Origin: Saccopteryx bilineata | Lineage: Eukaryota; Chordata; Mammalia; Chiroptera; Emballonuridae | Direction: 5' to 3' | DNA length: 64,000 nucleotides | Assembly (NCBI RefSeq): GCF_036850765.1 | Contig: NC_089496.1 | Location: 47,668,113 to 47,732,112, forward strand | Part shown: positions 9,584 to 21,245 of the stretch, piece by piece | How the letters are laid out: each line of letters begins with the position of its first letter | Numbering within the stretch: position 1 is the stretch's first letter | Notes under the pieces: generated by a model | The model's database searches: none | What the model was told of the DNA's origin: nothing | What the model saw: only the letters and a program-made list of their open reading frames with translations | Made by a program: the position numbers and the translations under genes

Positions 9584-11103
9584 GTACGTGTTGGGGGCAG
9601 GACTCACCGGGATCCAGGGCCCTGGCCCTAACCTGCTCGTGGTTCTAGAAACTTCTTTAGCCTAAAGAGGGCCTCCAGGCTTCCATCTCTGCAGTAAGAG
9701 CCCTAGACTCAAAGGGAGCTGAGAGAGCCCATTCTGACTACACTCTGATGTCTTCCTGTCCCTGGGTCTGGGTGTCCTGAGCCAGGCCTCTCTTAGGTGA
9801 TCTAAGACAGTAGCCCCCTCATCCCTCACCAGCGGCTCTGGGCGTGGGCAGAGTGTCCACCAGGGACCTCTCTGTCCACGTCCTGACTTCAGCATAGACC
9901 GTGTCCCAGGAGCGCTGGAGGTCTGTCTTGCCAAAGCCAGGGTGCCCAGAGCAGGACCTGGCCACAGAGTGCTGAACGAGCGGAACTGGTGGATGCGCGT
10001 GTGGACACAGAACTAAATGACCCGGGGCGGGGGGGGGGGGGCATGGGACTCCGTACGTGAAGGAATAAGTAGGAGGGTCGTAAACAAGTGAGCAAAGGAG
10101 TGTTGGCACGAGGATGAGTAGATCAGATGGGAGCATGAGGGAGCAGGCGTGGCCCCCTCAAATGCCCCCAGGTTACAGCCACTGTTCCTGAGCCCAACTG
10201 TTTAAACGTTTATTTGAGCTGGAGGGTCAGAAAGTGTTTCTGGCTTGAGTCTCTTCCCTCTCTCCATTTAATTCTCGGCCTGGCAAGGGTCCGATTTATA
10301 AAGACAAACCCTAGCCTGGGGTTCCTGTCCCAGCACGAGAAACCTGCACACAGAGAAAACACATAGAGACCGTGGTAGGGTAGCCGAGCACCTCCTCTGT
10401 GCCAAGCACTCACCCACGTGGTGTTGGGTGTGGTGTCCGCAAGAGTGGCCCAGGGAGGGGGGATAACACAGGTCTGTGCTGTCCCGGTGGGGTATGCTTT
10501 CAGGGCGCCTGCAGGCTGGTTGGAGAGCCCAGAGAACATTCTGGGGCCTTCAGGGAGGCCTCTGTAGGAAGCGTGATAGAGCTGTTCTTTGCGTTAGGAT
10601 GGGAAGGATTTGACCAATGAAAAGTGAGCTCTGAAGCCAGGGGCATCGGGAGGGGACTCTCTTGCCAGCCACCTGGCTCCATGGCAGTGGCCATCTTGCT
10701 GGAGCAGAACTTGCCCCCCCCCCATTACCCCGGGTTCCTGGGTGGCTGGTGTCCCTCCTGCCAAGTGATTGTATTTTTCTGCTTCCTGGTGTCACCTTCA
10801 CTCCCACCCCCTCCCACACCCTCTGCATGGAGGGCCCCTCACCAGTGGTTCCTGTGCGGCTGGTGTCCCTCCTGCCAAGTGATTGTATTCTTCTGCTTCC
10901 TGGTGTCACCTTCACTCCCGCCCCCTCCCACACCTTCTGCATGGAGGGCCCCTCGCCAGTGGTTCCTGGGCGGCTGGTGTCCCTCCTGCCAAGTGATCGT
11001 ATTCTTCTGCTTCCTGGTGTCACCTTCACTCCCGCCCCCTCCCACACCCTCTGCGTGGAGGGTCCCTGGCCCGTGTGCTCAGGCCTTTCTGTTCTCTCCC
11101 CAG
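9584..11103 (+). other. ADCYAP1R1: ADCYAP1R1 intron between the TM6 and TM7 exons
   Basis: This 1.52-kb intron runs from GTACGT to TCTCCCCAG. It includes a G run at about 10027-10041, a short MIR-like fragment near 10385-10430 and the 114-bp triplication. I recognise no other exon. Confidence 0.8.
10733..11074. repeat. Tandem triplication of a 114-bp intronic unit
   Basis: GGTTCCTG starts recur at 10733, 10847 and 10961, giving three 114-bp units that differ at only a few positions. Each contains 'tcctgccaagtgat', 'ttctgcttcctggtgtcacc', a C-rich pyrimidine tract and a 'tggaggg' end. The array stops 29 bp before the TM7 exon. As 114 equals 38 codons, all three copies stay open in one frame and create a 190-codon repeat ORF (10624-11196) that should not be read as a gene. 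Confidence 0.95.
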
Positions 11104-11145
11104 GGCTTCGTGGTGGCTGTTCTCTATTGCTTTCTGAATGGGGAG
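11104..11145 (+). CDS. ADCYAP1R1: ADCYAP1R1 42-nt microexon (TM7)
   Basis: This phase-0 microexon of exactly 14 codons reads GFVVAVLYCFLNGE, between acceptor TCTCCCCAG and donor GTAAGA. It is the cytoplasmic half of TM7, ending in the class B1 FLNGE motif that continues as VQ in the next exon and starts helix 8. Exons of this size are typical of this position in secretin-family receptors. Skipping would keep frame but delete half of TM7, so it is expected to be constitutive. The acceptor region is preceded by the 114-bp triplication. Confidence 0.95.
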
Positions 11146-12606
11146 GTAAGATCCTGGCCCTCTGGCTTCTTAGCAGTGGGGGTGGGGGCTTGCTGAGGAG
11201 CAGACAGGGGGCGGCCTGCGGCCACACAGGGCTTGTCGCCCAGACCAGTGCTCTGCCAGACTCCCAGGACTACAGGAGGCGGGGGGGTGGCCGTGGAGCC
11301 AGGGTCTCCTGCAGGCTCCCCCCTGTGCTGGCCTCTCTCCTGCTTTGTGGTCCAGGCAGGGCCCAGGGGCAGAGACCCCCACACTCCGACCACATGAAGG
11401 CGTCCACTGCAGAGCGCGGACGCACCGGGGAGGGCTCGCACTGTAAGATGCGCCTCAGTAAAAGAGCACTGAGAGTGAGGAGGCAGGGCCGGGCCTAGGA
11501 GATGGTGCCCATGGCCGTGAGGCTGTGATGAGCAGGCGTGATGAGCAGGGAGCAGCCCGAGGCTCAGCACTGCCTCCGGCGGTCAGCCTGACCGCCTAAC
11601 CCATCCCCTGTCCAGAGGGGACTGTGAGGACGTGGCAGAGATGGGGGGAGGGGCCTGGAACCGTCTAGAAATGCCCCCCCTTCCAGTGTGGTGCTCTTGG
11701 GGTCTCCAGAGCTAACCTGTTGGGTGATGCTTTTGAGCAGAGCCCTGGACAGAAGCGCTGAGGTGCGGGGGGCGGGGGGAAGGCTTTGGAGGATGGTCAG
11801 CGTCTCGGCTGAGAGAATTCAGCAGGCTTCTCCACTTCTGCATCCGAGAAACACAAGGGCTGGGCTCAGGGATCGCCCAGACACCCTGTAGAAAGGTCAG
11901 ATCAGGAGAGGCGGACGGGAGGACAGGCAGGGGGAGCCCCTGGGCCTGCTGTCGAAGAGGGAGCTGGAGCTGGAGGGGTGGGTGCTGGTTCTAGTTCTGG
12001 CTGTGCGGTCCGAGCACCGCACAAAGGGGCCGGCTGGATGGAGGTGGCATCGGAGGCTGAAACACACGCTGGGCTCAGAGCAAGTGGGTGCGTTAAGTAG
12101 TGGCCCTCGACTCTGACTGCGTCCAGAAATCCCTGGGAAGCTTTAAAACACGTGGACGCCTCATTCCAGAGCTTGTGATGTGACGATTATGGGGTGTGGT
12201 CTGAGCATCTGGATTTTTAAAGCTGTCCAGACGAGTCTCACGTGCAGCCCACTATGGGGCTGACAGTCAGCAGGAGGGGGCCCCTCGCTCTGGCCTGTCT
12301 GACCCTTTCAAAGCCTCCCTGAAGGCCCCAGCCCGTCTCAGCCTCAGGAGCCACAGTCTCTGACTGTGGACAAGAGCGGCCAGGAGCCGAGGCTCACGGC
12401 CCCCAGGAAGCCGTTAGCGGGCCTGGCTCAGACGGGGACCGGGCCAGGGGCTGCAGTCAGCTCCTCCAAGGCCTCCTTTCCCACTGGGGACCGGGGGCTG
12501 CTGGCCGCAGTGCCTGGCTGGGAGGGCCCCCGGGCCGGAGGCAGGTGGACGGGGCCGGAGGGCACGTCCCTCCGGGGGTGGGTGACCGCCGTGTTGCTCC
12601 CCGCAG
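11146..12606 (+). other. ADCYAP1R1: Last ADCYAP1R1 intron
   Basis: This 1.46-kb GC-rich intron runs from GTAAGA to CCCCGCAG. It contains a MER5-like relic at about 12098-12250. I see no alternative exon or conserved block. Confidence 0.8.
12098..12250 (+). mobile_element. MER5-like hAT (Charlie) relic
   Basis: The landmarks 'ggccctcgactctgactgcg', 'atccctgggaagctttaaaa', 'gagcatctggatttttaaag' and 'gctgtccagacgagtctcac' follow the order of MER5A/Charlie-derived fragments. No target duplication survives. Confidence 0.5.
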
Positions 12607-12795
12607 GTGCAGGCGGAGATCAAGCGTAAGTGGCGGAGCTGGAAGGTGAACCGCTACTTCGCCGTGGACTTCAAGCACCGGCACCCGTCCCTGGCCAGCA
12701 GCGGGGTGAACGGGGGCACCCAGCTCTCCATCCTGAGCAAGAGCAGCTCCCAGATCCGCATGTCCGGCCTCCCGGCCGACAACCTGGCCACCTGA
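12607..12795 (+). CDS. ADCYAP1R1: ADCYAP1R1 terminal coding exon (helix 8 and C-terminal tail)
   Basis: This phase-0 exon after acceptor CCCCGCAG encodes 62 residues and a TGA at 12793-12795. It opens [20 protein letters not shown] (helix 8, amphipathic and basic), continues [20 protein letters not shown] and [13 protein letters not shown], and ends GLPADNLAT. The tail is Ser/Thr-rich, with 'SILSKSSS' a plausible kinase and arrestin region. The terminal ADNLAT is, to my recollection, identical to human PAC1, indicating a functional gene. Together with the exons at 9454 and 11104 the window covers the last 119 residues of the receptor. No frameshift or premature stop is present. Confidence 0.97.
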   Translation: MQAEIKRKWRSWKVNRYFAVDFKHRHPSLASSGVNGGTQLSILSKSSSQIRMSGLPADNLAT

Positions 12796-14771
12796 GCCCC
12801 CTCCGCCCTCCTCTCCTCCACACGCAGGCTGGGGCTGCCGGCGGGGGCCGGCCGTGCATGTCGAGCCTCTTTCCTCCCTCCGGGCAGGCCCTGGGCTGGA
12901 CGCTGGGCCCCCCGAGGGGGGGACGACGCAGGTGCAGGTGGGCACACCCCCCACCACCTTCCCGTCTTGGCGCTGGTCCCACCCACCATGGACCCCTGGG
13001 CCCTGACCCCAGATATGTAAATACCCCTCAAATCTGGAAAACTGTCCCATCCTGATCCCTTCATCCAGTGTCCCAGCTCCACCTGCCCCATCCACCAGCC
13101 TCAGTGACCCCTGACCCTGTCACGAGGCCGACGACCTTGCTTTGGGGGTTCCGGGGGCCTGCCTGGCAGTCTCTCGAAGTGTCTGACTCTCAGTGTGGAC
13201 TTCTCAAGTCTTTTCGCCACTCTGGGGCCCTTCCCGGGCCTGGACCAGTGCCTGGGGCCAGCCTGAAGGCCGGCTTGGACAGCCCAGAGCGTCCTTCAGT
13301 GCTGGCCAGTATGAAGGGCCCTCGAGCTCAGCCACGCCGTGGTGTCCGGGTGCCCAGCTCCTGGCGATCAGGGCAATGGGACAGCTCTGGGGCTCTTCCC
13401 ATCGGAGACTGCCCTTTGGGAACGGCGCTCAAGGTCAGGGGACGTTCTGGTGCTTTTCACGCGGCCCAAGGAAAACTGCCGGGAGCTGGGAGCGCGGATA
13501 TGATTGGGAAGGAGATGGAAAGAGTGCACAAGGACCCGCGGAAGAAGACCCTCACCACGTCCATTGCTTTACCCCCGCCTCACGGTGGGCAGGAGTTCGT
13601 CTGGGAGCCTCTCTCCTGCCCCGCCTGCCCCTGGCCTCAGTCGTGGGAGGTGAGAGGCGGGCACCACGCCTCCCACACGGAATCCCTAATCATCCCCCCC
13701 ACTTGCTGTGAAGTCAAAGCCATGACTCCGACGAACCAGACGCCTTCCTGCGGCGGCAGTGAACTCTGAAGCCCCTGACATCTCCGTGGGCCCAGTTCAG
13801 GGCCCGGGCTCCCACCCCCGACCCCATGGACAACGAGGGGCCCCGGCCACCAGCTCCTGGGGCTTGGACTCAGCTACAGAAACCCCTGAGACCTCCATAG
13901 ACCCCTCCCCCCATGTGCTTTCGCCACTGAATCACCGCGGAAGGACCCCGAGGGGGAGCCTCGCCCGCCGTGCCTGTTTGCAGAAGCTTCTGGAAGGAGT
14001 GGGGCACCCCAGCGCCGGTCCTGACTCCCCACAGCCTGGGCATGAGATGGGCCAGACCCGGTTCAGGGCGGGGGGAACAGTGCTGGCCCGCTGGGCCCCG
14101 CGTGTGGGGCGGCTTCGTGCCACAGCGACTCGGGTGTTCCTGTCCCAGCGCTCGGGGGCTTGTGTCGTGGTCGCGCTCGGGGTGCTCGCAGAGGCCGGGT
14201 GGGGGGCCTTGCCTGGTTTAGAAGGAGGAAGGGGCCCGGGGGCTGGTGGAACTGTTCGGATCGGGGAGGCCTTCGGAGCAACTGGGGACGGGCCTAGCTG
14301 CTTGGTTTAGAGGACGCTGGCCCCCCGGGTCCCTGGCAAAGCCGGGGAGAGACGAGCCGGGTGCCATCACCTGGGACCCTTTGCACTCAGGCTGGCCGTG
14401 GGCTGTGCAGCGGCCCTTCCGTCAGGCACTTGGCTTCACGGCCCCCGCCCCCTGCTTTGGGAAATCAGTGCGTGACCCAAGTGGGTGTCCGCTGGCCACC
14501 TGGCACTTCAGGCCCCATTGCGGGGCCCGAGCTGCTTGGAAGGGGCCACGAGCTGGGATTCGGAACATAAGGTCTGTCCCAGTCAGACCCAGACCAGTGA
14601 GACCTGCAGACGGAGCGTTCCCTGTCTGGGCACATGACAAATTTCCCCATTTGTGAGAGGAGGGCACATGTCAAGCTTCTCCAGGCTCTATCCTTCAGTG
14701 AGTCTCCCGTTCAGCTCAAGAGCAGGGAAAAGGGCATGCACCACTGTGACGCGTGTCAACGAAGGTTTTGC

Positions 14772-14797
14772 TGTGTGTGTGTGTGTGTGTGTGTGTG
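14772..14797 (+). repeat. (TG)n microsatellite in the 3' UTR
   Basis: An uninterrupted TG dinucleotide tract, about 13 units. It lies in the inferred ADCYAP1R1 3' UTR and could serve as a UG-rich RNA-binding-protein site, which is inference. Confidence 0.9.
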
Positions 14798-15304
14798 GTG
14801 CTGTTATTTGTGGAAATGGGACATGTGTCTCTTTCCTTTGGACACGACAGTGGGAGCTGGTGGGCCGAGGGAAGGGCCAGGCCAGGGGCAGGTGGACAGG
14901 CACCTGGGGCACGAGGTGCAGACCTGTCCCGGGCCTGGCAGGGCAGGGTGCCATGACTGAGTGGGGAGCGGTCCCCCGAGGATAGACCTTATTCCTCCAT
15001 CCTTGCCCCCGTCAGCGTATCTGCTTCACCGTGGAAGACACTTTGACTTTACACATAGATCATCGCACAACAGCAAAAACAAAATCAACCCCGAAACCCC
15101 TGTGTGGCCGCCGGAGCCCTGGGCCTGGGTCCTCACAGAGGGTCCAGCTTCCTGTTGGTTTGTCGGTTTGTTTTCCAATCTGAAACTACCCTTGCCAGTC
15201 TTGTGAGAAGGGGCACCTGCTGTTATTTTGGATATTCCGGGAGAGAAGGCAGCTGGCCTTCGGGGTCACGGGCAGTGGAGGGGGAGACAGCGTGAGGTTT
15301 GGGT

Positions 15305-15395
15305 AAAAGCCTTCCCTCTCTGATCCTTTGTTTTCAAATCTGTAAAATGGACGGTAAGACGAGATGATCTGTCGAGCCCAGTGCCTGGTTGGATT
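15305..15395 (+). repeat. MIR SINE fragment (sense)
   Basis: 'cctctctgatcctttgtttt', 'caaatctgtaaaatgga' and 'cccagtgcctgg' follow the MIR order: splicing-like Pu/Py block, 'ctgtaaaatgg', then 'cagtgcctgg'. It is embedded in the 3' UTR. Confidence 0.7.
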
Positions 15396-16226
15396 CTCTG
15401 TATAAACAGCAGTCATCCCCTGGGAGGGGCCTCAGGCGGGGACTGTGGTGTTTGTCTGGTCCAGGAAAGGAAAAGCAGGCACACGGGGTGAGGAGAGGCT
15501 GAGGGCCTCGGAGTGGGGGGAGTGGGGAGGAGTGAAGCCCCAGACGCCACGGCTCCGGAAGGTCATTACCGGGAAGGCAGTTCCTCATGGCCGGGGCAAT
15601 CCTAAAAGACAGAACCCAGCCTGGGAAGGCTGAGTCCTTGGGAGGGGAAATCGCTCATCCTCGGTCATGACCGTCCCAGCTGTGACCCAGCGTGGCAGTG
15701 TGGAGAAAGTCTCCAGCCCTGGGGGGAAGGGGTCACCAAGTAAGGAATGCTGAGGCTGCCCGGGAGCCTGTGAGGGGTCAGAGTGAGGTTTGCGGGGCTC
15801 AGTGGCTCTGGTGGTCCCCAGCACTGTGGGCCTCATGACTGTCCCCATGCTTGAGGCCAAGCCACCTTGGCACACCCATGACACACCCAGGGGCCTGCAG
15901 TGGTTCCTTCTCTGACCACCCCCCCTTCCCCGCCGGACTGGCTGCTCCGGGGAACAGGGCCAGGCGCTGGGGCCAGGCCTGAGGCTCGCTGTGCGCCTCT
16001 GTCCACCGTCACCCGCCCTGCCTGCTGACTCCCCTCCTGACCCTTTCCCTTCCCAGAGGGGAAGCTAGAAGAGGCTTTCTTTGTCATTCTGTGGTTACCT
16101 TTGACCCCTCAAGGTCACTCCAAAGTGAAAGCACTGAGCGCCTTGGTACCTTAAATTCTTCCGTAAGCCTGGTGACCGTGCAAGCTTCTGGGGGAGCCCT
16201 GAGCCAGGAGCAGGGGACTTGGGTCT

Positions 16227-16242
16227 CCCCCCCCCCCCCCCC
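16227..16242 (+). repeat. C homopolymer (16)
   Basis: An uninterrupted C run in the 3' UTR. It is one of many long C/G runs in the window (also near 1099, 10029, 16652, 18841, 29737 and 48476). Confidence 0.85.
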
Positions 16243-17332
16243 GCTTGGCCTCTGACCTTCATTTGGCCTTCACTCCTTCCCATGCGTCTTTGGGGAGATT
16301 CACGAAGACCTGGAGCTGGGAGGAACCTTGGAGATCTGCGGCTCAAACGTCCCCATTGAGCTGGTAAAAAAAAAAATGCAGGTGGGTGGGACGCAGAACA
16401 CACTTTAGACACACGAGTGAGGAGGCGGGCCCGCCCGTGTGTGCCCAGCCCTGCACAGGGGCCCGAACGGGCCCCTCGACACAGCTCATCGGAGAGCCTG
16501 CAGCCTCGCACAGGAGAGGGCGCTAGTTGTCAGGACTCCAGAGTACAGGAGGGGGACCGAGTCACTGGGATGTGGCGAGACCTGCGTGCCTCCCTGGGCC
16601 TCACCCCCTGCCCCGCGCTCCGAGGCTGACCCTCTTCCTCACCTGAGGAACCGGGGGGGGGGGGTTGCGTTCTGTCCCACGGGACAGGGATGAGGTTGAA
16701 GCGAGATGCCCTGTGTGTGGAAGGGCTTTGATAACCACACAGGAGAGTGCTGGTTATGGGGGTGAAGACCCCTGAAGGCTTCCCTGTGCTGTTAACTGCT
16801 TCAAGCCCTCCTGGGTTAACCTTTGTCCCATTTGTAAAAAGCCACCAGAACTGAGGGTAAAGCGGAGGCCAGGGGCTCTGATGAACACAGAATTCCAGAT
16901 TCGTCTCCATCTACAGATTCCATTTGTTCTTGCCGTTAGGGTAAGGAGACTTCTGTGTGTGGGTGACGTCAGCCTTTTCCTGCCACCCCCAAGGGAATCC
17001 TTCAAAGATCTGCAACATCCCTTGAATGGGCCAGGTGCTCATTCCTTCTCCCCGCCTTGAACTTGAGTCCTGGGGCGTGTCTGTGCTTGGCCACGTGTGT
17101 CTTGTCTTGTGTCCGTCTTCTGTAGCTTTGCCCCTGTGAGGGCTGGAGTGGGACCACCCCTGGCATCCCAGGCGTGGCTCCGGGATCCCTCATGGGAGCC
17201 GGGTCAGCCTGGCTTTCTTCTCCCACAGTACAGACAAGCCCCACAGACCTCCCTGCTACTGCGGCCACCATTCATGCTGTGCTCACAACCTTGTCTGGGA
17301 TTTTGGGGATGTCAAACTGCTGTAGATGACTC

Positions 17333-17338
17333 AATAAA
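17333..17338 (+). terminator. ADCYAP1R1: Probable ADCYAP1R1 polyadenylation signal
   Basis: Canonical AATAAA in the context ACTCAATAAATGTC, followed within 30 nt by a T-rich then GT-rich stretch (TTTTTCCTGGTGGCTG), the expected downstream element. It is the first canonical signal I find after the stop codon. Confidence 0.7.
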
Positions 17339-17359
17339 TGTCTTATCATTTTTCCTGGT

Positions 17360-19387
17360 GGCTGTAACTTGGCAGAAGTGGAGGGCAGGGAGGAGAGGAG
17401 GTGGAAAGGATACAGATGTAATGTCCTGAGTCCTGTCGCCTTTTGGATGTCAAAGGGCAGGTATGAGAATGGACCTGAGTGAGCTTCGAGTGGACTTGGA
17501 AAAGTGACACCCCGGCCTCAAAAGGACCTGTGAGGATCATGCAGTGTGAGTGGTTCACAGCCACTTTGGATGTTTCGTGTTTCCAGCAAAGGAAGCAGCT
17601 CACCTCATAGTCCTTCTTGTCTCATGGGATCCACATTGTTTTATGAGAGTGGCCACCAGAAGTCCCCAAAGCTTGCCAGGAGTGAGCCTTTCACTCCAGG
17701 GCACCGCAGCTATGCCCCTGGCTTCCAGAGTCCCATTCCATAATGCCTCTGGGTCCTCAGAGCCATCAGCCCCTGCCAGACTACATAACCAATTCCAGGT
17801 GACCCCCGTTCCCTGAGGGTCTGTTGATGTTCGCAGTCCCCAGCGCCCATTTTTCACGTCAGTCCAAACTGTTAGTTGTCACAGAAGAGAATTTTTGCCA
17901 GTTTAGGAAAGAAATACCGGGAAGCTCATAGAACCCGTGAGGCTGGGAGATGTCAGAAAGGGTGTCGGGAGCCACCTCATGCTACACAGACCGGGTGGCA
18001 AAGGCACTGAGCGCGGCTAGCCCAGTGAGGTTTCCTCTGGGCCTGGGGCCCAGACTCGCCCTGTCTGAGAGCAGAGAGCAGACAGCTTGGCCGCCACCCT
18101 CACCAGGGGGGGTCCCACTGCTGGTGAGTGACTGCTGGTCACTCACTCCTGCACCCGCCTCATGTGAGTCCACAGGGGTCGCCGTGCACTTCTGCAGGGG
18201 ACGCCGGACATTTGAGTGCTTGGGACTCCACCCTGGGAAGGTCAGGCTCCGGTGGCTGGACAGATTCTCAGCGTAGCGATTGTATTACAAAGTCCTGACA
18301 TCGTACGTGGCCGGCCCTGCAGGCCCGAGCGAGGGCAGAGCCAGCAACCTCCAGGGACCGGGTGGGCCACTCGGGACGTCAGGTCAGTGGACGATAGCAT
18401 GGCAGCCCGGCAACCAGAAATGCCGTTTGCCGAATGTGCCCTGGCGTTCGGGCTGTGTTCCCGGTGGGAGGCTGGCTGGTCAGCTTCAGACGCAGGCCCG
18501 GGGGGCTGGAAGGAGGAGGTGGACAGTGTCTCTCTCTAGCCCAGCCGTTTTCTGTTTCAGGCAGCCTCACGTCTGCTCACATCTCACTGGGCCACACGGC
18601 CACCGTTCACTGCACCCCTAATGACACTGGAAGAAGACGACTCTGGCTGGCAAACGGGAATTCGTGTCATAGTCTCAAACCCCCAAATCTGTGGGGGTTC
18701 AGGTGGCCGTCACTGGGCTCAGCAATCTCCTGGGCCACTACACTGGGGACAATCCGGGGGATGCCATCTCTAACGTGAACTGCAGGATCACCCTGCGGGG
18801 GTCCTCCGTCAGATCAGAGGGACCGGCTGACGCCCACGGCGGGGGGGGGGGGGACGCCACTCTGCAGTGAGGTGTGAGGATGCGTCTGCCACATTCTGCG
18901 TCCTCCCTCCCTGCTCTCTCAAGACCGCGTTTGCCGAGCGCCTTCTGTTCCCTCGTGGCTTCCACATTATTTAATCTCTTTTTAATTTGGGTGATTATCA
19001 GAGTAATGATGTAGTTCACCCTTTTTTCCTCACCCTCCCCTTTTTTTTCCTGGTCTTTTAATTTCTGTCGGTTACCCTCAAGTGAACCCAGTTTGAATGC
19101 GTCTGAGCCTTCCAGCTTTGTTAGACTGCCCCCTGGTGGACGCCCATGGCAGCGCCTCTCTGGTCTGAACATAGAGCTGGAGGCCAAGATGATGATTCCA
19201 CCTGGGAAACTCGGTCTGGGGCAGCTCGTCTGACCTTCACGATGCAGCGTGGTTGAGGCTAACCTTCAAGGCTAACGTAGAGAGGGTTTTTCTCGGCCGG
19301 TTCAATAGCTGTTTCCTACATTTCTATAAAGAAGAGGCTTAGGGGTTGTCAAGCTTATTATATCAGAAGGAGGATGGCGGCAACTTG
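17360..19387. other. Intergenic sequence downstream of ADCYAP1R1
   Basis: Moderately GC-rich sequence without a recognisable gene. A G run occupies 18841-18853. Overlapping ORFs of about 100 codons have no family signature. I see nothing else I can support. Confidence 0.6.
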
Positions 19388-19579
19388 CAGGGGTCGTCAA
19401 ACTTTTTATAAAAACAGCCCACTTTTGCAGTGCTGATAGACCTGGTCCCTACCGCCCACTATTGGGCATTCCAGCTTTCATGATGGGCCAATCGCAGCGC
19501 TGTTTGGTTGCATGGTAGGGACCAGGTTAACCAGCACTGCAAAAGTGGGCGGTTTTTATAAAAAGTTGGACGACCCCTG
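19388..19579. mobile_element. Palindromic non-autonomous hAT element (MITE)
   Basis: The element starts CAGGGGTCGTCAAACTTTTT and ends with the near-perfect complement AAAAAGTTGGACGACCCCTG. The inner halves are also complementary ('gcccacttttgcagtgctg' against 'cagcactgcaaaagtgggc', and 'acctggtccctacc' against 'ggtagggaccaggt'). At 192 bp it is almost entirely a palindrome around a short centre. The terminal CAGGGGTC...GACCCCTG is of hAT type. Flanking 8-mers (GCAACTTG and CGAGTGAC) do not match well, so the target duplication is lost or altered. Confidence 0.85.
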
Positions 19580-19587
19580 CGAGTGAC

Positions 19588-19680
19588 ACTCTCCATTTAT
19601 TGACAATTTCCTGAGTGCCTACTGTGCGCTGGGAGCTGCTCTGACACTGGGGAGCATCGGAGATCAGGGGCTTGCCTTCT
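19588..19680 (-). repeat. MIR-like fragment
   Basis: 'tttcctgagtgcctactgtg' and 'cgctgggagctgctctgaca' resemble the antisense MIR end 'tattgagcacctactatgtgc'. It is short and diverged. Confidence 0.55.
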
Positions 19681-20000
19681 AGGTAAAGAAGGAAAGAAAC
19701 GGGATGGTTTCAGGTGGAATCAGGGGGAAGCTGACAAGCTTTCAGCTGGGAAGTACGGAGGACCGGGAGGGGGTGGCTTGGTTTGGAGAGCGCAGCCGGG
19801 GAAGGTCTCTCCGAGATGCAGCATGGGATCATCTGAAAGCCCCCGAGCCTCGTGGGCCCCTCGCCTGGGGTCCCTGCCAACACCTCAGGGGAGAGCATTT
19901 CATGTAGAGGTGCCAGCAAAAAAAACGCACTGCAGTATGAAATAAACACACATGTCCCAGGGAGGGCGTACCACTTCCCTCGGGCCACCCTCAGGATTTC

Positions 20001-20421
20001 CATCAACGAGGAGGCTTACAACAGCAGAAATCAATTCTCTCGCAGTGCTGGAGGCCGGGCGTGGAAAAGTGGGGCGGAGGCAGGACCGTGCCCGCTGAAG
20101 GCCTTCAGGGAAGGCGGTCCCCTGCCTTTCTCTTCGCTTCCAGTGTTGCTGGCAAACCGGGCATCTCTTGGCTTTTCAGGTACATGGCTCTGGGCTGTCC
20201 CCGCTCACTGTGTGGCCTTCTCCCTCTGTCTGTCTGCTACTGTTCTTACAAGGACACCACTCATACTGGATTCAGGGCCCACCCGAACCCAGTTTGACCT
20301 CATAGTAGTTCATTAGATCTGCAAAGGCCCCTATTTGCAAATGAGATCACATTGACAGGTGCCTGGAGTTAGGATTTCAACGTTCCTTTGGGGCTGGAGG
20401 AACGTTTCAACCCACAACAAG
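20001..20421 (+). mobile_element. MLT1-like (ERVL-MaLR) LTR, diverged
   Basis: The order 'ggaggcttacaacagcagaa', 'tctctcgcagtgctggaggc', 'ttcttacaaggacaccactc', 'atactggattcagggcccac', 'gacctcatagtag' and 'caacccacaaca' follows the MLT1 consensus, which shares these landmarks with the copies at 33.7 and 63.3 kb. It is ancient and non-coding. Confidence 0.65.
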
Positions 20422-21245
20422 GGCAGGTGAACCTGGAGGCTCTCTGGCTGAGCTGACACACGGCTTTGACTGAGGCTGTTTGGAAGTGGTGGGGGTTGAT
20501 GATGGATTGGTGGCAAGAGGGGCTGACAGCCTTCTCTCACCCACAGCCACCTCTTGTCACCACCAGCGTGTCTCAGTCAAACACATCCACCAGCCCTGGT
20601 CCTCCCTGGCCCCAGTGTGGTCCTTGCTTTTGTCACGTTTCTCATGGAAAGGGACTCCTGAGAGTCCATTGCCCGCTGGCTCACAACTTCCACAGTGGCG
20701 CCCACATCCCGCCGGGGCCCAGTCTCAGCCACTCGAGCCGGATGAAATTTGCTCACCAGGGCTGGACACTGACCTTCTCTCACTGCCCGAACAATTCCAA
20801 CTTCCAAGAAACTGAGTGCCCTTCCCGGAGCAGAAACAAAGCAAGCCAAAGCAAGACTCCGCAGCCAGCCACACCTCCTGGTGGAGGACAAAGGAGGCAG
20901 AGCCATCCTTCACATCCGTTCTGACACACACGGGCTCTCCGATGGGGATTTGGGAGCCAAGTCGCAGCTCTAGACAGCGTACCTCCACCAGCTCACGGGA
21001 AGAGTCTCTGTTTGGCCCCCGGGACTCCCTCTTAGTCACTCTTCTTCTCTCTTTCCCTACCCACCTGGCTTACCCTGTTCTTGCTACTTCCTCCTCATCA
21101 CCAGGTCCCTCCTCTCTACCCCTGGTCTAGACTCAGGCATGGCTCGGCGGTCTGTGCTTTTCTTGAGCTGATACTATTGGAAGGCCCCTGTCTTCTGGGT
21201 TTCCCTGACACTTAGGAACATTTTGTGGTGTTTTCTTTAACTCAC

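Larger units (their letters stand above)
12796..17355 (+). other. ADCYAP1R1: ADCYAP1R1 3' untranslated region (end approximate)
   Basis: The 3' UTR is inferred to run from the TGA at 12793 to cleavage shortly after the AATAAA at 17333. This long, about 4.5-kb 3' UTR fits my recollection of the large human transcript. I noticed no earlier AATAAA. It holds a (TG)n tract, an MIR relic, a C run and several GC-rich ORFs (for example 13068-13769 and 13759-14310) that lack recognisable domains and are treated as chance. The 3' end has not been checked against transcript data. Confidence 0.65.

Noticed and set aside
10550..11498. ORFs of 190-278 codons with a 38-residue repeat
   Set aside because: They are made by the 114-bp intronic triplication and run straight through known splice sites and the TM7 exon in the wrong frame.
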